Positions 7,688 to 18,543 of a DNA stretch of 64,000 nt are shown here, in pieces. The translations under genes were made by a program, and so were the position numbers. The stretch's first letter is position 1. Every line of letters begins with the position of its first letter. The notes below the pieces were generated by a model. The model was given only the letters and a program-made list of their open reading frames with translations, was not told the DNA's origin and did no database searches. Origin of the DNA: Streptococcus varani (GTDB taxonomy: Bacteria > Bacillota > Bacilli > Lactobacillales > Streptococcaceae); NCBI RefSeq assembly GCF_001375655.1, contig NZ_CTEN01000001.1, positions 496,001 through 560,000 on the forward strand, in the 5' to 3' direction.

Positions 7688-9076
7688 ATGAAAAATGAAA
7701 AAATTTCGATGAAAGTGATTGGTGCCATAGTTGCAACTGGAATCATGTCCTTTTGTGGGGTACTTGGAGAGACAGCAATGAACGTTGCCTTTCCTACTTT
7801 CATACAGGAATTCCAAATCAGCACAGCGCTGGTACAGTGGTTGACAACAATTTATCTACTTGTACTATCTATTGTTGTTCCGATATCAGGATTCCTCAAA
7901 CATCGTTTTAAGAATAAGATCTTGTTTGTAGCTAGTGTTCTGCTCTTTACAGCTGGAGTTATCATTGCATCTTGGTCTCATAGTTTTGAACTATTGCTGT
8001 TAGGCCGTGCTGTACAAGGAATAGGTACAGGGATTGCGTTACCGTTGATGTTTAATATTATTATGGAACAAACCCCTGTTTCAAAGTTAGGTATGATGAT
8101 GGGGGTTGGCACCATGATTCCTGCCATTGCACCAGCTATTGGCCCAATTTTTGGTGGAATTGTGATCACCCAATGGGGGTGGCGCTACATTTTTATTCTC
8201 TTAATTCCAGTGTTGCTGATTGCCTTTGTTTTAGGGTTATCAACGATTGAACAAAAGAGTGAAACTAGGAATGAAACGTTAGATTTGCTTGGTTTGTTCA
8301 TGATTGCTATCATGTTTACAGGGTTAATCTTTGGCTTTAGCAATGTTGGCAGTCAATCGTTTATAAGCTTGCAAGTTGGAGGCGCTTTTTTCTTGTCTTT
8401 TCTGGGGATGCTTGGTCTGATTATAGCATCTAAGAGAACTGAGTCACCGCTCTTACGTTTAGAACTATTGAAAGAGCATAAGTTTCTCATTCATGTCCTA
8501 TCCTTCTTTATTATTCAACTGGTGCTGATGGGATTGGTCTTCATCCTGCCCAACTATATTCAAATCGTGAATGGAGAAAGTCCACAAATTTCAGGTTTTG
8601 TAGTATTTCCTGGTGCAGCTCTTGGAGCACTAATGACACCGGTAGGTGGCAAGTTACTTGATAAATTTGGACCTAAAAAACCAATTTTAATTGGTAGTAT
8701 CATTTTATTAATTTCTTTACTTGTTTATTGGATGCTAGTGCCTAACCTATCGAATATTTTAGTTGGAGTTTTGTATTTTATTTTTACACTCGGAATTAGT
8801 TTAAGTTTTGGGAATTTGATGACCAATGGTTTACACCAGTTAAGAGAAACGATGCAACCAGATGGGAATGCTATTATTATGACTTTCCAACAAGTTGCTG
8901 GTGCAATGGGAACAGCAATTGTTGCTTCCATCATCTCCCTTTATCAAAATAGCGGAGAATATGACTTTGTGGCAGGGACTATCAATGGTTCTCAAATTGG
9001 ACTCGTTTTCTTAATTGCTCTAACATTGATTGAATTGTTATTAGTGTTGAGTGTATTTCGTAATGCTAAGTCTTAA
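7688..9076 (+). CDS. MFS transporter, DHA2-type drug/aglycone exporter
   Basis: A 462-aa membrane protein with about 14 hydrophobic helices, of the EmrB/DHA2 class of the major facilitator superfamily. Visible family signs are LVQWLTTIYLL after helix 1, LLGRAVQGIGTGIALPL (motif C region) and GWRYIFILLIP. Members export hydrophobic or amphipathic compounds using the proton gradient. Inside a glycoside-degradation island the natural guess is export of a phenolic aglycone released in the cell; sugar uptake is less likely because three PTS permeases already do this. GGTGAGAA precedes the start. A good terminator follows. Confidence 0.85.
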   Translation: MKNEKISMKVIGAIVATGIMSFCGVLGETAMNVAFPTFIQEFQISTALVQWLTTIYLLVLSIVVPISGFLKHRFKNKILFVASVLLFTAGVIIASWSHSFELLLLGRAVQGIGTGIALPLMFNIIMEQTPVSKLGMMMGVGTMIPAIAPAIGPIFGGIVITQWGWRYIFILLIPVLLIAFVLGLSTIEQKSETRNETLDLLGLFMIAIMFTGLIFGFSNVGSQSFISLQVGGAFFLSFLGMLGLIIASKRTESPLLRLELLKEHKFLIHVLSFFIIQLVLMGLVFILPNYIQIVNGESPQISGFVVFPGAALGALMTPVGGKLLDKFGPKKPILIGSIILLISLLVYWMLVPNLSNILVGVLYFIFTLGISLSFGNLMTNGLHQLRETMQPDGNAIIMTFQQVAGAMGTAIVASIISLYQNSGEYDFVAGTINGSQIGLVFLIALTLIELLLVLSVFRNAKS

Positions 9077-9086
9077 TCATAACTGA

Positions 9087-9118
9087 AAGGATGTTTCAAT
9101 AAGGAAATATCCTTTTTT
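9087..9118 (+). terminator. Rho-independent terminator after the MFS gene
   Basis: The stem AAGGATGTTTC / GAAATATCCTT (one G-U pair, loop AATAAG) is followed by a run of T. Confidence 0.82.
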
Positions 9119-9179
9119 GTGGTAGATAGGTCGTTTAAATATGTTAAAATAGTGATAAAGTAACCTGAAAGGAGATGCC

Positions 9180-11404
9180 ATGTTAGAGATTGAGGTTTAT
9201 GATAGGCTTGTAAGGCCACCTAAAACAGCTATTCGCTTGGTCTATAATCTAGGAAAAAAACTGACGGTTAACCGGAGTGTTTTGGGACAGTTTGACATGA
9301 TACTGGTTGATGAATTAGAAGATCTGCTACTTGAAAGCGACGTTCCAAATCCTTCTTATGCGGTATTTTACCTGAATTCTCACGCCATTCGAGGGCTGTT
9401 TCATCATCAATCCGTGGTTTTTGAATGCGATGTACATCTGGCTTAAACAGTAACTATCAATTATTGCAAAAAACATTGACTCATTTGTTATTGTCTTGGT
9501 CGGATGAAAGTCCCATGGCGGAAGCTGAATTCAAACGATGGTCTTATGACTTGTGTTTGATACTCATGCAACATTTTAGAGTGAGTAGACTTAGTAGTGG
9601 GGAGGAAAATTTAGCTGATAAACTAAAAAGTTATGTCCAATCTCATTTCCAAGAGGAACTAACTCTTTCAACTATGAGTGCAGATTTCTACATGACACCT
9701 CAGTATTTTTCGAAAATTTTCAAAGAGAAGATGGGGGAAACCTTCTATAAGTATCTCACAAGAATTCGTTTGGATTATGCCAAGGACCTTCTAGATGTGA
9801 GCCAAAGAAATGTGTTGCAAGTATCCTTGGAAAGTGGTTTTCCAAATATCAATGCTTTAAACAGAGCTTTTAAGGAAAAATTCCAAATCTTACCAAGTGA
9901 ATATCGGAAGCAAATCCGTACCGAGTCTCAGAAGAGACAGCAGCCTAGTTTTCAAGAGTTATCGCGCTTGTTAAAAGGGCAGGAAGAGGAAAAAGTAAGC
10001 GACAAGGGTCAATCTTTATCTATTGACACCTCGCAACGAAAGATTGTGCAGCCATTCTGGAAGAAAATCATCAATATTGGTCATTTTGAGCAACTGGATT
10101 CGCAACAGGTAAAGGAGCAACTGCTCTCCTTTCAGACTCATCTTAGTTTTGAATACATCCGCTTGAAGTTAGACACTCCAGTTCTTCCTCAAGAAAACTA
10201 TGGTTTTTATAAGGAAGAAAATATCATGGATTTCTTCGTCAAACAAGGGGTGAAGTTTCAGTTTGTCCTTGATTTTCGCCAGGTAAAACAAAAAGAGCAT
10301 GCCCTAACTTTTTTAAAGAACTTCCTCTCTCACTTTTCCAATCGGTACAGCATCGATAAGGTTCGTCAGTGGCGGTTCGAATTGGATTATATGACGGTTT
10401 TTGATGAGGACAAGTGTTTGCGATATGGACGCTCCTATGCAGAGCTGACTTCGATTCTCTCAAGTTACAAGGTAGAGGAGAGTTTGTTTGGGCCTGGATT
10501 TGTGCTTGGAGATGTGGAGAGTTTACGCCTCTTTCAAAGCATGGTTTCCAAGGGAAAAGTGCCGAGGATTCAACAACTGACCTTTCATGTTCGGCAAGAT
10601 GTTGCTTACCGTTCGAGCAATCAGATTGTGATTCGGAAAATCACGGATCAGCAACATGTCCGCAATCAGCTAGAGATGCTATCTGCCTTCTTAGATTCCG
10701 ATTTCCATCATATTCATATTGTGGAATGGAAGGATTATTCTCCACAGCAGCCTTGGATTAATGATACAAGTTTTAAGGCGGCTAATACTATTAGCACAAC
10801 CTTGGCTTGTTTTGATGAATTAGCAGACATTGCTTGGAATATTCCGCTTGATTTGCTGTTGGATCATCACAAGGGGAATATCTTATCCGGGTATGAGGGT
10901 TGTATCACCATTCATGGTATTGCTAAACCGACATTTTATGCCCACCATTTTTTGAATCGGCATGGAGAGGACTTTTTAGGGAAAGATGATTATTCACTGG
11001 TGACAGCATCAGGACACAATATTACCATTCTTACTCACAATTGTTCACAGTTGAATTATCGGTATTATTTGGAAGAGGACTCGAGTGAGTACGAGCATGC
11101 TGATTACTTTGAGAAAGAAGAATCAAGAGAGTTTACGTATCAGCTGAAAGAAATGAAATCGGGCAAATACCTGATTAAGACGCGTGTCATCAATGCTCAA
11201 TCCGGAAGTGTCAAGGAGTTGGTTGAACAAGTCTTTTTAGATACCACCATGAATGTAGGAGAATCAGAAATTGACTTTTTAAGAAAACAGGCCATTCCAC
11301 GTTTAACAGTTTCAAAGGTTGCGGTAGAAGAGAATAGTCTAGGTTTATCTATGACACTGGAACCAAATGAAATTCGCCATACCCATATTATTTATCTTTA
11401 TTAA
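9180..11404 (+). pseudogene. AraC-type regulator fused to GH39-like domain, frameshifted
   Basis: This is a regulator of about 740 residues with an N-terminal sensor region, an AraC double helix-turn-helix (about residues 135-230, including TPQYFSKIFKEKMG and the second helix pair ending PSEYRK) and a C-terminal GH39-like barrel. The first frame stops at 9446 after VFECDVHLA. The rest continues in the -1 frame from about 9430, which fits loss of one base near 9430-9447. The HTH and barrel are otherwise intact, so the downstream piece might still be made from an internal start. In the barrel the nucleophile-like Glu survives (VEWKDY...NDTSF), but the acid/base NEP motif is absent (WRFELDY). 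This suggests a sugar-sensing pseudo-enzyme. The paralogue at 15981 is intact. Confidence 0.8.
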
Positions 11405-11411
11405 TAGAGAG

Positions 11412-11456
11412 ACATCTTAAAAATAAATTCAAATTTTTAAGGTGTTTTTTTCTTTT
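11412..11456 (+). terminator. Rho-independent terminator
   Basis: A 13-bp stem ACATCTTAAAAAT / ATTTTTAAGGTGT is followed by TTTTTTTCTTTT, just after the first AraC-GH39 gene. Confidence 0.85.
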
Positions 11457-11561
11457 AGTGCGATTGTGATTAATTTTTGTTGGATTACTCTTTAAGAATT
11501 CAAGAGAAATGAATACTCAGTTTATATAAAATAAAGATAGAAAAAACAAAGGAGAACCATT

Positions 11562-12941
11562 ATGGACTACAAAAGATTGAGCCAACAGATTTTACAATAT
11601 GTTGGTGGAGAAGCAAATATTGAATCAGCAACACACTGTGTAACCCGTCTTCGACTCAAATTGAAGGACGAAACGAAAGCCAATACAGCTAAGATTGAAG
11701 GCCTAGATGGTGTTATCGGCGTTGTTCAAGCCAGCGGACAGTATCAAATCATCATCGGACAAGAAGTTGATGGGGTTTACAAAGCTTTTTCAGAACTTTT
11801 CAGCCATAAAAAGTTACAGGGAGAAGTTGAAGCAGACCATCTGCCAGAAAAACCAACTGGAATCAGGGGGTATCTGGGAAATGCGTTGGATATTTTCATC
11901 AGCTGCTTTACACCTCTAGTTCCGGTTATTGCTGGAAGCGGGATGATTAAAGTTATCTGTACTCTTCTTGCAACCTTTGAAATTTTAAGTAAAGATGACT
12001 CGACCTACCAATTGCTCAATATGATTGGTGATGGTGTTTACTATTTCCTTCCAATTATGGTTGGTTATACAGCCGCTAAACGCTTGAATGTGGATGTCTT
12101 TATTGGTATGGTACTCGGTGCCATCATGATTCACCCAACCTTGATGAGTTTGGCAGGAGAAAATAATGTAGCTTACACAAGCCTAGCAGGTCTACCAGTT
12201 AAAATTGTCAATTATAGTGCACAAGCCTTGCCAGTTATCTTGACAGTAGCCTTGGCGAAATATGTAGATGCCTTTGCAGATAAAATCTCTCCTAAAATGA
12301 TCAAGATCTTCCTTCGTCCTATGCTGACCCTCTTGATTGTGGCACCTATTATGCTAAGTGTGATTGCGCCATTGGGAAGTATTTTGGGAGACTACTTCCA
12401 AGCCTTTGCCAATCTTATGAACCATTGGGGTTGGATTGCAGTCGGTTTGAATGCTGCCCTCTTCCCACTCTTGGTCTTGACTGGTATGCACAATGCCCTT
12501 ATTCCATTGATTATCACCATGTTTGCAAGCCAAGGATTTGATGCGGTTCTCATCCCGTCAGGCCTCATTGCCAATATTGCTGAAGGTGGTGCGGCAGCGG
12601 CTGTTGCAGCTCGTGCAAAAAATAAAGCGACGAAGAGTGTGGCAGCATCAGCAGCAATTTCCGCAGTGCTTGGTATTACAGAACCTGCCCTCTATGGTGT
12701 AAACCTTCGCTTTAAGAAACCATTCTATGCTATGTTGCTTGGTTCCCTGATTTCAGGTTCTATCGCAGGGTTGATTGGTTTGACAGCTTACAGTTTTGTT
12801 AGTCCAAGTTTGCTATCTCTCCCAATCTTTATTGGCGAAAATAGCAATCTTGTCACCGCAGCAATCTGTGCAATCCTAGCCTTTGTCATTACCTTTGTTC
12901 TGGCATATGCATTTGGAATTGATGAAGAACAACATACCTAG
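11562..12941 (+). CDS. PTS EIIBC, beta-glucoside/sucrose type, without IIA domain
   Basis: This 459-aa sugar permease has an N-terminal EIIB domain (residues 1-85) with the phosphorylated Cys26 in THCVTRLRL. An EIIC domain of about ten membrane segments follows; its GITEPALYGVNLRFKKPF motif is typical of the beta-glucoside family. There is no C-terminal EIIA domain, so phosphate must come from an EIIA encoded elsewhere. The GH1 gene 53 nt downstream should cleave its imported product. AAAGGAGAACC precedes the ATG. An A/T-rich TATAAAAT lies about 30 bp upstream as a possible -10 box. Confidence 0.92.
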   Translation: MDYKRLSQQILQYVGGEANIESATHCVTRLRLKLKDETKANTAKIEGLDGVIGVVQASGQYQIIIGQEVDGVYKAFSELFSHKKLQGEVEADHLPEKPTGIRGYLGNALDIFISCFTPLVPVIAGSGMIKVICTLLATFEILSKDDSTYQLLNMIGDGVYYFLPIMVGYTAAKRLNVDVFIGMVLGAIMIHPTLMSLAGENNVAYTSLAGLPVKIVNYSAQALPVILTVALAKYVDAFADKISPKMIKIFLRPMLTLLIVAPIMLSVIAPLGSILGDYFQAFANLMNHWGWIAVGLNAALFPLLVLTGMHNALIPLIITMFASQGFDAVLIPSGLIANIAEGGAAAAVAARAKNKATKSVAASAAISAVLGITEPALYGVNLRFKKPFYAMLLGSLISGSIAGLIGLTAYSFVSPSLLSLPIFIGENSNLVTAAICAILAFVITFVLAYAFGIDEEQHT

Positions 12942-12945
12942 GAAG

Positions 12946-14358
<1,413 letters not shown>

Positions 14359-14371
14359 TATCAAAAAGTCA

Positions 14372-14387
14372 TCGCCACAAATGGCGA
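14372..14387 (+). other. Small perfect stem-loop
   Basis: TCGCCA / TGGCGA with a CAAA loop lies in the gap between the GH1 gene and the lipoprotein gene. It has only a short A tail, so termination on this strand is doubtful. Confidence 0.4.
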
Positions 14388-14408
14388 AAATATGGAGTGA
14401 GGTTTATC

Positions 14409-15740
14409 ATGAAGAAATATCTCTTATTTGGAGCATCTCTATGCTTATTGTCAACTCTGGCTGCTTGTCAATCAAATTCTGCAACAAAAAATGTAGATTT
14501 ATCCGGCACCTACACCGCCTATCTTCAAGGAGATGATTGGGGAGAAAGTATCAGTAAGATTACCTTGAAATTAGACAAAGAAGTGGATGCTAAAACCATC
14601 TCAGCGGACGATTTCAAAATCACAGAAAAAAGAGAAATATTTGATTGGAAACAACCTGAAAAAGGCTTGATTCCAACTGACTTTGACCGCACAGTCTTGG
14701 ATGCTTATGTTAGTGATGAAGATGGCAAAAAAGAGGATAAAAACAGCACCTATGTGACATTGGAAATGGCTGTTGGACCAAATGATGGCCGTTATTTTGT
14801 GGCAGGACCAGGATCCCCCTCTAGCCAGTATCCTGAACTATATGAATTGGGAATTAGTTTGTCTGATAAAAGCGATGTAACCTCTGACGGTAGCAAGGTT
14901 GAAAAATTGACCATTGATTCCAAGATGACAGGCTTGAGCCATTCGGCTGAGAATTTCAAAATCGCTGATTTTAAGTCCACAGATGGGGTTGATTACAAAT
15001 ATGCAAGCTTTGAACCAGAAGAGAAAAGCGATATTCTTGTCGTATGGCTTCACGGACTCATGGAAGGTGGTAAGGAAAATACAGATCCTTACATTACTCT
15101 GTTAGGAAATGAAGCGGCTAACCTGGGCAAGAAAGAATTTCAAGAAACCATGGGAGGTGCGCATGTTCTAGTACCACAATCTCCAAGTTTTTGGATGGAT
15201 AAGACTGGTAGTGACCAACTCGTTGAAGGGAAGATCATTTCGGATGGTACATCCTTCTATTCCAAGTCTCTCCATGAGTTAATCACAGACTATAAAGAAA
15301 AAGTTGGGGCTAAGAAAGTCATCATTGCAGGAGCTTCAAACGGTGGTTATATGGGAATGGTTCTGGCCCGTGAATATGGCAAAGAATACGATGGCTACAT
15401 GCTTCTCTGCGAGGCCATGGAGGACCGCTTTGTTACAGATGAGGCTATTCAAAAGTTGAAAGATTTACCGCTCTACTTTGTTTACTCAAAGGATGATCCA
15501 TTGGTTCTTCCAGAAGTTAACGAAATTCCAACCGTCAATCGTTTGAAAGCAGCTGGTGCTGCCGACCTCCAAGTAGCTGTCTTTGATCATGTCCAAGATA
15601 CCAGCGGACGCTTGAAAGATGACAAAGGGCAACCATATGACTTCGGTGGTCACTCCGTTTGGGTGCCATTCTTCAACAATGAAGTCAAAAGTGAGACAGG
15701 AGTCTCTGCTTGGGAATGGATGGCGGAGCAAGTGAAGTAG
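14409..15740 (+). CDS. Surface lipoprotein with alpha/beta-hydrolase (esterase) domain
   Basis: This is a 443-aa predicted exported lipoprotein. The signal peptide MKKYLLFGASLCLLSTLAAC ends in a lipobox (LAAC), so it is likely anchored by Cys20. Residues about 30-190 form an extra N-terminal beta-rich domain. Residues about 200-443 are a prolyl-oligopeptidase/PHB-depolymerase-like hydrolase with Ser310 in GASNGG, Asp362/363 in YSKDDP and His415 in GGHSVW as a plausible triad. The start at 14409 is chosen because GGAGTGAGG lies 6 nt upstream. Such enzymes are often feruloyl or acetyl esterases. Outside the cell it could strip ester groups from plant glycosides before PTS uptake, which is inference. 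The signal anchor and triad are directly visible. Confidence 0.85.
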   Translation: MKKYLLFGASLCLLSTLAACQSNSATKNVDLSGTYTAYLQGDDWGESISKITLKLDKEVDAKTISADDFKITEKREIFDWKQPEKGLIPTDFDRTVLDAYVSDEDGKKEDKNSTYVTLEMAVGPNDGRYFVAGPGSPSSQYPELYELGISLSDKSDVTSDGSKVEKLTIDSKMTGLSHSAENFKIADFKSTDGVDYKYASFEPEEKSDILVVWLHGLMEGGKENTDPYITLLGNEAANLGKKEFQETMGGAHVLVPQSPSFWMDKTGSDQLVEGKIISDGTSFYSKSLHELITDYKEKVGAKKVIIAGASNGGYMGMVLAREYGKEYDGYMLLCEAMEDRFVTDEAIQKLKDLPLYFVYSKDDPLVLPEVNEIPTVNRLKAAGAADLQVAVFDHVQDTSGRLKDDKGQPYDFGGHSVWVPFFNNEVKSETGVSAWEWMAEQVK

Positions 15741-15773
15741 GGACTTTATCAACTAGATTTTTAAAATGAAGAT

Positions 15774-15804
15774 AACTGAAGTGAGTCAATAACTTCAGTT
15801 TTTT
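15774..15804 (+). terminator. Rho-independent terminator after the esterase gene
   Basis: The 9-bp stem AACTGAAGT / ACTTCAGTT is followed by TTTT and ends the EIIBC-GH1-esterase unit. Confidence 0.8.
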
Positions 15805-15870
15805 AATACCCATTTATCAATTTAATATATGTAAACAGTTTCAAAAAATATATCGAAAACTAGTGATTTA

Positions 15871-15879
15871 TGTTAGAAT
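15871..15879 (+). promoter_or_regulatory. Candidate extended -10 promoter for the second AraC-GH39 gene
   Basis: TGTTAGAAT has the TGn extension and a TAGAAT -10 box. If used, transcription would start near 15886, which excludes the earlier in-frame ATG at 15870 and supports a start at 15942 or 15981. The -35 region is weak. Confidence 0.4.
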
Positions 15880-15980
15880 GGGATTATACTGTTTTGATTT
15901 CGCTTACATTGATTTTAGCAGGGCAAGATGTAGCGGATATAATGAAATGGTTAGATATATACAGACTGGTGGAGAATGGA

Positions 15981-18395
15981 ATGAACTTTCTTGATGCTTG
16001 GAGTCACATTGATATAAATACGATTCGAAAAAACGAAACACTCCAATTTTTTGATAACAAAATAAGAATTATCTATTCGTTATTGGGTAGCGTAAATATT
16101 CAGCGAAATGATGAGTCCACGACCTTAGGTAATGACGATTTTTTTATTCTGAGCAACGCAACTCGCTATGAGCTGTCTCAGATGAAGGGGAAGGTTTATT
16201 ATTTTGCTCTGGATTATTTCCGGGGCAATATGAGCGAGGTTGAATATATCTTTCAAGGGGACTCGGTCAATAAGGTCAAGGGTTCAGATTTCGAGGTTTC
16301 TCAGTCCTTGAAACAGTTACTTCTTTTTAAAGCGACGGGGTCAACATTATCAAATAGCCGCCTCTATGAAGAATATTTTTCACTGATTTCTATATTAGAG
16401 TCGTATTATTCTGCGGAAATAAAATTTAAAAATAAAAAAAATGGTCGTATTAAAATTGAAGATTTGAAAATTTATATCGACAACTATTTTGATCGAGACT
16501 TAACCTTGACGAATCTAGCACAAAAAATGTTTGTTTCGGAACAGTACCTCTCAAAACTTTTTAAAGAGGAAGTTGGAATCGGTATTTCTGAGTACATCAT
16601 CCGCAAGAGACTAGAGAAAGTTCGTAGTTTTTTGACAGAAACAGAGTTGTCCATTACAGATATTGCCTTTTCTGCTGGGTTTAGCAATATCAACTCCTTT
16701 AATCGCCTCTTTAAAAAATACCAAGGGTTAACACCAAGTGACTATCGCTCTGAAACCAAAAAAAATGTAGTTATTTCCAGTAAACCAAATCAGCAAGTCG
16801 AAGATGATTTTTCTGATGTTAAAGAATTCATTGAAAATGATTTAAAAGAGAGTAAAAGTTCAATTATTCAGATATCAACTGCGAATGCCAGCCCATACCA
16901 TCACGATAAGTTGATGATTAATTTGGGAGCAGCAGAGGATTTGCTTCATCGCTCTTATATCAAAACGGTAAAACCAATCAGTCAGTATGCAGAATTTCGT
17001 TATGGTCGAGTTTGGGGATTGATTAGTCAATCTATTTTGACAGAGCATGATGGGTTCTTTGATTTTGCAAAAGTAGACGAAGTTTTACAGGCTATTTTAG
17101 ATTTAGGCCTGAAACCATTTATTGAATTAGGTATAAAAGGAAAGGTTATTCATGGAGCTAACCGAAAGATTATAAAACAGTCTCTCCTGAGCTTACCAAA
17201 TCAGAGCATGGAGAATCTATTGAATCGTTATAGTATTTTGGTTGAACACTGCATTGAGAAATTTGGTTATGATGAAGTCACTAACTGGATATTTGAAGTT
17301 TGGAAGCCGAACAAAATGGTATTGGGTGCTGTTGATCAACTCTCCTTAGGTCAGTTTGATTATAAGGGAAAAACCATTGACATTACAAGCAATGAAGGAT
17401 ATCTCAGCTTCTTTACCTTCATTTATCAAAGAATAAAAGGAATCTTACCCGGTGTTAAAATTGGCGGATGCGGTCTGAGTGTCGGGATTGAAGGTCGAGA
17501 AACAGATGACTTATTAGCGTCTTGGGCTAAGAATGGAGTTGGACCAGACTTTCTAAGCCTCTATGTCTTCCCGATGGATATTGTCAAGGAACGTACGCTA
17601 CACAATTCCGACTTTTATATCTCTCCTGATTCGGATTACTTAATTCGAACGGTCAAGAATGTTAAAGATTATCTGAAACAGATTGATTGGGAACGCCCGA
17701 TATTTATCACAGAGTTTAATGTCACCATTTCTGGTCGAGACATCATAAATGATACCAGTTTTAAAGGGGCCTATATTTTAAAGAATACTTTGCCAATTAT
17801 AGATCAAGTTGACTTACTTGGTTACTGGCAATTATCGGATTTCTCATCTACAGCAATTGATGTGGCTAATGATGAAATTTTTGGTGGTTCAGGGATTATT
17901 ACAAAGAGTGGGATACCCAAGCCAGCTTTTTATGCCTTTGATTTTCTTAGTAGTTTAGGAAGCGAGGTACTTTACCTCTCCGATGGTTTAATCGTTACAC
18001 GGGATAAACAAAAAATTCAAGTTTTAGCTTACCATTATTGCCATCTCAACAGCCAATATTATTATGTGGATGAAAAGGTATTTGATAAGAACAATATTGG
18101 TGATATGTTTGAGCAAGATGGCATTAGTAAGTTTGAAATCATTTTGACGGAATTAACGAGTGATAAACCTTATCAGATGCGTAAACGGAAAATGGGTGTT
18201 GGGAACGGTGCAATCTTAGGAGAGGCTAATCTCTTTAGTAGTACCAGTAACTATCGGAGCGATGAAGTGGATTACTTGATTCATCGTTGTCTACCGACCT
18301 TGAGCAGAGATTCTTTCAAGGCGGGACCAGAAGGGTTGCGAGTTCGTTTTGAGCTTCAACCGCACGATATGATCTTTATTGAAATTAGTCAATGA
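15981..18395 (+). CDS. AraC-type regulator fused to GH39-like (pseudo-)glycosidase domain
   Basis: This is an 804-aa cytoplasmic regulator. Residues about 20-130 are a cupin-like sensor. The AraC double HTH lies at about 160-260 (FVSEQYLSKLFKEEVGIGIS and the closing PSDYRSE). From about 285 to the end it has a GH39-like TIM barrel with beta-sandwich. The nucleophile-like Glu is kept in ITEFNVT...NDTSF. The acid/base motif WxFExWNEPN is altered to WIFEVWKPNK, losing the key Glu, so sugar binding without hydrolysis is likely. The start at 15981 is preferred because GGTGGAG lies 6 nt upstream and a promoter-like box covers the earlier ATG at 15870, which would add 37 residues. It probably controls the neighbouring PTS and glycosidase genes. 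Confidence 0.83.
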   Translation: MNFLDAWSHIDINTIRKNETLQFFDNKIRIIYSLLGSVNIQRNDESTTLGNDDFFILSNATRYELSQMKGKVYYFALDYFRGNMSEVEYIFQGDSVNKVKGSDFEVSQSLKQLLLFKATGSTLSNSRLYEEYFSLISILESYYSAEIKFKNKKNGRIKIEDLKIYIDNYFDRDLTLTNLAQKMFVSEQYLSKLFKEEVGIGISEYIIRKRLEKVRSFLTETELSITDIAFSAGFSNINSFNRLFKKYQGLTPSDYRSETKKNVVISSKPNQQVEDDFSDVKEFIENDLKESKSSIIQISTANASPYHHDKLMINLGAAEDLLHRSYIKTVKPISQYAEFRYGRVWGLISQSILTEHDGFFDFAKVDEVLQAILDLGLKPFIELGIKGKVIHGANRKIIKQSLLSLPNQSMENLLNRYSILVEHCIEKFGYDEVTNWIFEVWKPNKMVLGAVDQLSLGQFDYKGKTIDITSNEGYLSFFTFIYQRIKGILPGVKIGGCGLSVGIEGRETDDLLASWAKNGVGPDFLSLYVFPMDIVKERTLHNSDFYISPDSDYLIRTVKNVKDYLKQIDWERPIFITEFNVTISGRDIINDTSFKGAYILKNTLPIIDQVDLLGYWQLSDFSSTAIDVANDEIFGGSGIITKSGIPKPAFYAFDFLSSLGSEVLYLSDGLIVTRDKQKIQVLAYHYCHLNSQYYYVDEKVFDKNNIGDMFEQDGISKFEIILTELTSDKPYQMRKRKMGVGNGAILGEANLFSSTSNYRSDEVDYLIHRCLPTLSRDSFKAGPEGLRVRFELQPHDMIFIEISQ

Positions 18396-18397
18396 TA

Positions 18398-18480
18398 AAA
18401 AAAGATGTATCTTTTTTAAGATTGAAATATTTTCATGTTATAGGAGTTTAAAAACGTATCAGAAAGATGCGTTTTTTTTT
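18398..18480 (+). terminator. Terminator region with two stem-loops
   Basis: A palindrome AAAAAAGAT-GT-ATCTTTTTT (18398-18417) is followed by a clear terminator: AAAACGTATC / GATGCGTTTT with loop AGAAA and a long T run (18451-18480). Confidence 0.8.
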
Positions 18481-18496
18481 GCTAGTTGGAAAGTTT

Positions 18497-18510
18497 TGAA
18501 AGCGATATCA
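18497..18510 (+). promoter_or_regulatory. Candidate cre (CcpA) site
   Basis: TGAAAGCGATATCA matches the cre consensus TGWAARCGYTWNCW at 13 of 14 positions. It lies 34 bp upstream of the histidine-phosphatase gene that leads the second EIIBC operon. Confidence 0.5.
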
Positions 18511-18543
18511 TTAATGTACAAGCAAAGGAGGGTAAATACTTAC

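Noticed and set aside
10239-10761. Overlapping frames inside the AraC-GH39 gene on both strands
   Set aside because: They are shadows of the coding frame with no ribosome sites and no recognisable protein features.
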